From Clostridia bacterium (GTDB lineage Bacteria; Bacillota; Clostridia; Oscillospirales; Acutalibacteraceae), in assembly GCA_017431755.1 (NCBI GenBank), contig JAFRKM010000071.1, forward strand, positions 1 through 7,678: a DNA stretch of 7,678 nt, written 5' to 3'. Below the pieces are notes generated by a model. It made no database searches, was not told the origin of the DNA, and saw only the letters and a list, made by a program, of their open reading frames with translations. Made by a program: the position numbers and the translations under genes. Below are positions 5,262 to 7,678 of this stretch, piece after piece. Numbering within the stretch: position 1 is the first letter of the stretch; the number at the start of each line of letters is the position of its first letter.

Positions 5262-6062
5262 ATGAACTTTAAAAACTTATGGTTAATGTTTAGCTTAATT
5301 ATGTTAACGGTGGTACCTACAAAAATTTACGGAATGATTAAAAATATCGACATTATAAACTCGATTATATTCGATGTTTCAGTGGTAGTTATTTTAGCAT
5401 TCTTTATTATTTTTACTTCATTTATTAAACTTAACAAAAAAAATATAGACGTAAAAAAGAACTATTTTCTGGGTATTATCAGCATTCCGGTATTTATCCA
5501 ATTTTTTATATGCATACCCACATATTGGAACGATACATCAAAATACGACTTTGCTTGGCAGCCGCTTTTAATGTCGTTTCTATCGGCACTTTCTTGCATA
5601 ACTTTTATTCTGCTTGCAATAACATTTTTTACAGGTAAAAATATTATAAATAAAGCACCATTTTTCCTTTATTGCCCTATCCTTTGGTACGGACTTTATT
5701 TACTTATATTCATGTCTATATACACAAACCACGTAAATCCATACGAGGTTGTTGCGGCTGCATTTGTTTCTCTATTTTTACTTTATAATACTCAGGTGTT
5801 TTCAACATCATCAAATATAAATATAATAAAAATAATGTTTGTTTTTGGAATTCCGGCAATAATACTCGCTTCAATAAATGGATGTTATCGCCTACTAGAA
5901 ATAAAACTTAATTATTCAGTTGCAAAAACATCAAACAGCGCCCCGGTAGCCACATCTATCTTACAATTATTTCTAGCTGCATATATTTTATTCACATTAA
6001 TTGATGCATATATTCAGTACGATAAAAGTAATGACCCTGTTATAAAATCAGTAACACTTTAA
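5262..6062 (+). CDS. Polytopic membrane protein of unknown function
   Basis: This is a 266-residue, very hydrophobic protein with about eight membrane helices (roughly 5-24, 33-55, 68-87, 103-124, 133-153, 163-181, 188-206, 231-250). It has no recognisable catalytic or transport motif. Distinct polar spots between helices are F-F-T-G-K-N-I-I-N-K (122-131), Y-C-P-I-L-W-Y-G (137-144), N-P-Y-E (159-162) and T-Q-V-F-S-T-S-S (177-184). I have an impression of similar proteins in gut Clostridia but no named family. The start is firm: GGAGG lies 8 bases before the ATG. It diverges from spoIID, and the shared spacer carries a sigma-E-like promoter on its side, which hints at a mother-cell role in sporulation. 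gap follows 39 bases later with no terminator between, so some co-transcription is possible. Confidence 0.85.
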   Translation: MNFKNLWLMFSLIMLTVVPTKIYGMIKNIDIINSIIFDVSVVVILAFFIIFTSFIKLNKKNIDVKKNYFLGIISIPVFIQFFICIPTYWNDTSKYDFAWQPLLMSFLSALSCITFILLAITFFTGKNIINKAPFFLYCPILWYGLYLLIFMSIYTNHVNPYEVVAAAFVSLFLLYNTQVFSTSSNINIIKIMFVFGIPAIILASINGCYRLLEIKLNYSVAKTSNSAPVATSILQLFLAAYILFTLIDAYIQYDKSNDPVIKSVTL

Positions 6063-6101
6063 AAAATTTATAAAATATATTCTAAAAGGAGCTGCTATAT
6101 T

Positions 6102-7121
6102 ATGCCTATAAACATAGGAATTAATGGATTTGGAAGAATAGGAAGAATGGTCTTTAGAGCCTCCCTGGAACATCCCGAAAAATACAAAGTAGTAGGTATT
6201 AATGACCCGTTTATAACATCTGATTACATGGCCTATATGTTGAAATATGACACTGCACACGGCAAATGTAACCACAAAATTAAAGGCGAAAATGGGATTT
6301 TATATATTGACGATAAAGAAATCAATGTGTTTGCCGAAAAAGACCCGTCTAATATTCCGTGGAGCACCGTAAACGCTGAATATGTAGTAGAATCCACAGG
6401 TGTTTTTTGCACATCAGAAAAAGCTTCCATGCATCTAAAAGGCGGTGCAAAAAAAGTAGTAATTTCTGCACCGGCGAAAGATAACATCACTCCAACATTT
6501 GTCTGCGGAGTAAATTTAGATAAATATGACCCTTCAATGAGAATAGTTTCTAACGCATCTTGCACAACAAACTGCTTGGCACCACTTGCAAAAGTAGTAA
6601 ATGACAAGTTTGGAATCATCGAAGGACTAATGACTACTGTCCACGCAACAACAAGCACACAAAACACAGTTGACGGATTGTCCGCCAAAGATTGGCGTGG
6701 AGGTAGAGCTGCTAGCGCGAATATAATTCCCTCTTCAACAGGCGCAGCCAAAGCTTGCGGCCTTGTAATTCCAGAACTCAAAGGTAAACTCACCGGAATG
6801 TCATTTAGAGTACCAGTAATAAACGTATCTGTTGTAGATTTAACTTGCAGATTAGAAAAATCAGCTTCTTACGAAGATATTTGCCAAGAAATAAAACGTG
6901 CCTGTGAAAACGAAATGAAAGATATAATCGGCTACACAGATGAGCTCACAGTTTCAAGCGATTTTTGCGGCAATTCCAACACGTGTGTATTTGATGAAAA
7001 AGCCGGAATTATGCTAAACGACCACTTTGTAAAACTTGTGGCTTGGTATGACAACGAATGGGCTTACAGCTGTAAAGTTCTTAAATTAATTGAACATATG
7101 AACATGGTAGACAATCAATAA
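6102..7121 (+). CDS. gap: Type I glyceraldehyde-3-phosphate dehydrogenase
   Basis: This complete 339-residue cytosolic enzyme catalyses the phosphorylating, NAD-dependent oxidation of glyceraldehyde-3-phosphate in glycolysis. The nucleotide-binding start is I-N-G-F-G-R-I-G-R (7-15), with N34-D35 favouring NAD over NADP. The active site is S-N-A-S-C-T-T-N-C (150-158) with C154 as nucleophile and H181 as base. The S-loop carries D-W-R-G-G-R (197-202), and G-M-S-F-R-V-P (232-238) brings the phosphate-binding Arg. It resembles the E. coli GapA/eukaryotic GapC branch (I-N-D-P-F, Y-M-L-K-Y-D) more than Bacillus GapA. Odd points are twelve cysteines and Leu193 where the usual sequence is V-D-G-P-S. 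The AAAAGGAG ribosome site lies 10 bases before the ATG. I see no convincing sigma-A promoter of its own in the 39-base gap; one may lie inside the preceding gene. A terminator follows directly. Confidence 0.97.
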   Translation: MPINIGINGFGRIGRMVFRASLEHPEKYKVVGINDPFITSDYMAYMLKYDTAHGKCNHKIKGENGILYIDDKEINVFAEKDPSNIPWSTVNAEYVVESTGVFCTSEKASMHLKGGAKKVVISAPAKDNITPTFVCGVNLDKYDPSMRIVSNASCTTNCLAPLAKVVNDKFGIIEGLMTTVHATTSTQNTVDGLSAKDWRGGRAASANIIPSSTGAAKACGLVIPELKGKLTGMSFRVPVINVSVVDLTCRLEKSASYEDICQEIKRACENEMKDIIGYTDELTVSSDFCGNSNTCVFDEKAGIMLNDHFVKLVAWYDNEWAYSCKVLKLIEHMNMVDNQ

Positions 7122-7133
7122 TTAAATTTTATA

Positions 7134-7172
7134 GCGCTCTAAGAAATTAACATCTTTTAGAGTGCATTTTTC
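7134..7172 (+). terminator. Terminator of gap
   Basis: A 9-bp stem (7134-7142 with 7157-7165, one G-T wobble on the plus strand) and a 14-base loop that can add a G-A/T-C extension are followed by ATTTTTCT. It begins 12 bases after the gap stop. Confidence 0.8.
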
Positions 7173-7220
7173 TGTTATAATTTAAAAACTAAAATTGCCT
7201 AAAAAACTATTTTATCTTAC

Positions 7221-7263
7221 AAAAAATACACCCTCCATAGTTATTAACTACGGAAGGTGTATT
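7221..7263 (-). terminator. Strong terminator of the dlt operon
   Basis: A nearly symmetric 39-base inverted repeat (7225-7243 with 7245-7263) is followed on the minus strand by a T run (7226-7221). Two positions that mismatch on the plus strand become G-T wobbles on the minus strand, so it is built for minus-strand RNA. It begins 8 bases after the stop of the DltX-like gene, which supports that gene being the operon's last. Confidence 0.85.
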
Positions 7264-7271
7264 CTATACTT

Positions 7272-7418
7272 TTAAAAATTATTATAAACAAAAGAAATTT
7301 TATCACTCTGGCTTTCTAAAAGCGCCCAAAAAACCATTAAACTTGCAAGAGTTAAAATTATAATTTTAAAAATATAGCTACCTGCTATTTTAAGAAAAAT
7401 ATTCTGCAAATTTTTCAT
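7272..7418 (-). CDS. dltX: DltX-like teichoic acid D-alanylation microprotein
   Basis: This 48-residue protein is read from ATG 7418 and overlaps the end of dltD by 29 bases in another frame. It has a short N-terminal part with two lysines (K2, K10) and an aromatic residue (F8), one membrane helix (about 14-35), a short polar stretch and the C-terminus S-F-V-Y-N-N-F (42-48). DltX proteins are about 50 residues, with one helix and an invariant end close to F-I-Y-N-x-F. Work on the family proposes that the Tyr of this motif relays D-alanine between DltB and DltD at the outer face of the membrane; here that would be Y45. AAAGGA lies 13 bases before the ATG, rather far, so translation is probably coupled to dltD. 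The operon terminator starts 8 bases after the stop. In Bacilli dltX precedes dltA; here it closes the operon. Confidence 0.72.
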   Translation of the reverse strand: MKNLQNIFLKIAGSYIFKIIILTLASLMVFWALLESQSDKISFVYNNF

Positions 7419-7678
7419 TCAAATAAAGCCATCCTTTCCACCCCAAATGCATAACATCTTTATAGAAATAAGGAGTATATTCATAATCTCTCAAATCTAG
7501 ATAATCAAGATTATACTTTTCAGCACGATTTACAAGCTCATCATATAATTCCAAGCGCTTTTCACGGGTAAGGCCTGAGTAATCATAATAGTACCCATTT
7601 GTGGAAACAATTATCACATACGGCTTTACGCCAATATCATTAAATAATTTAATCGCCATTTCGTAATCTTGCAACTCG
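7390..7678 (-). CDS. dltD: DltD, C-terminal part (cut by window edge)
   Basis: Only the last 95 residues are present; the frame is open through the right edge (the codon before TTG 7674 is GAG), so that TTG is internal and not the start. The segment matches the end of DltD: an L-F-N-D-I-G-V-K-P-Y-V-I-I strand, S-T-N-G-Y-Y-Y-D-Y-S-G where most members read P-V-N-G-x-W-Y-D-Y-T-G, and the hallmark K-D-V-M-H-L-G-W-K-G-W. Its Asp and His correspond to the D-x-x-H part of the catalytic Ser-Asp-His set. DltD is a membrane-anchored extracellular enzyme that completes D-alanine transfer to teichoic acid, after DltA, DltC and DltB. The operon runs from the right, converging on gap, and continues into the overlapping DltX-like gene. 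Confidence 0.88.
   Translation of the reverse strand, partial: ELQDYEMAIKLFNDIGVKPYVIIVSTNGYYYDYSGLTREKRLELYDELVNRAEKYNLDYLDLRDYEYTPYFYKDVMHLGWKGWLYLNEKFAEYFS

Noticed and set aside
6063..6101. Promoter for gap in the 39-base spacer
   Set aside because: Only AT-rich -10-like strings are present; no -35 element stands at 16-18 bases, so I do not call one.
6233..6793. 186-codon open frame antisense to gap
   Set aside because: It is fully inside the unmistakable GAPDH gene, has no ribosome site of note, and its composition is that of a reverse-frame shadow.
7174..7182. TATAAT-like -10 box after gap
   Set aside because: It follows the terminator tail directly, has no -35 at a proper distance, and no plus-strand gene follows.

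Overview
This is an AT-rich window whose genes point to a spore-forming member of the Clostridia. The evidence is SpoIID, a GerW/YtfJ protein, a DUF2953 protein, D-alanylation genes and strong AGGAGG-type ribosome sites. The small TM2 and DUF2752 proteins suggest a gut Oscillospirales-like lineage, but that finer placement is only an inference.

Left part (1-2106, minus strand): this part looks accessory. A secreted 153-residue protein of unknown function sits behind a perfect TTGACA-17-TATAAT promoter. A DUF2752-TM2 pair has its own promoter and two tandem terminators. An unrecognised 202-residue protein has its own promoter and terminator. Each unit is transcribed separately.

Middle part (2221-5223): a minus-strand, sporulation-linked cluster reads spoIID, an M50/site-2-protease-like membrane protein, a DUF2953 protein and gerW, ending at a hairpin at 2221-2241. 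The M50-like protein keeps the family fold landmarks but has lost all of its predicted zinc ligands, so it looks like a pseudo-protease. The scpA and scpB genes, often found between such a protease gene and DUF2953-gerW in Clostridia, are absent here. spoIID diverges from a plus-strand gene for an eight-helix membrane protein of unknown function. The spacer holds two mirror-image sigma-E-like promoters whose -35 elements overlap, which would put that unknown membrane protein in the mother cell with SpoIID.

Right part (6102-7678): gap encodes a complete type I glyceraldehyde-3-phosphate dehydrogenase and ends at a plus-strand terminator. Converging on it from the right edge is the end of a dlt operon. 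It contains the C-terminal 95 residues of DltD and, overlapping it by 29 bases in another frame, a 48-codon gene (7272-7418). The product has the single-helix layout and terminal F-V-Y-N-N-F motif of DltX. A 19-bp-stem terminator (7221-7263) lies directly behind it.

The most notable observations are the DltX-like microprotein placed after dltD, the zinc-ligandless site-2-protease homologue in the sporulation cluster, and the symmetric divergent promoter pair. I saw no mobile element, CRISPR array, tRNA or rRNA. Bases 1-46 hold nothing I can name.
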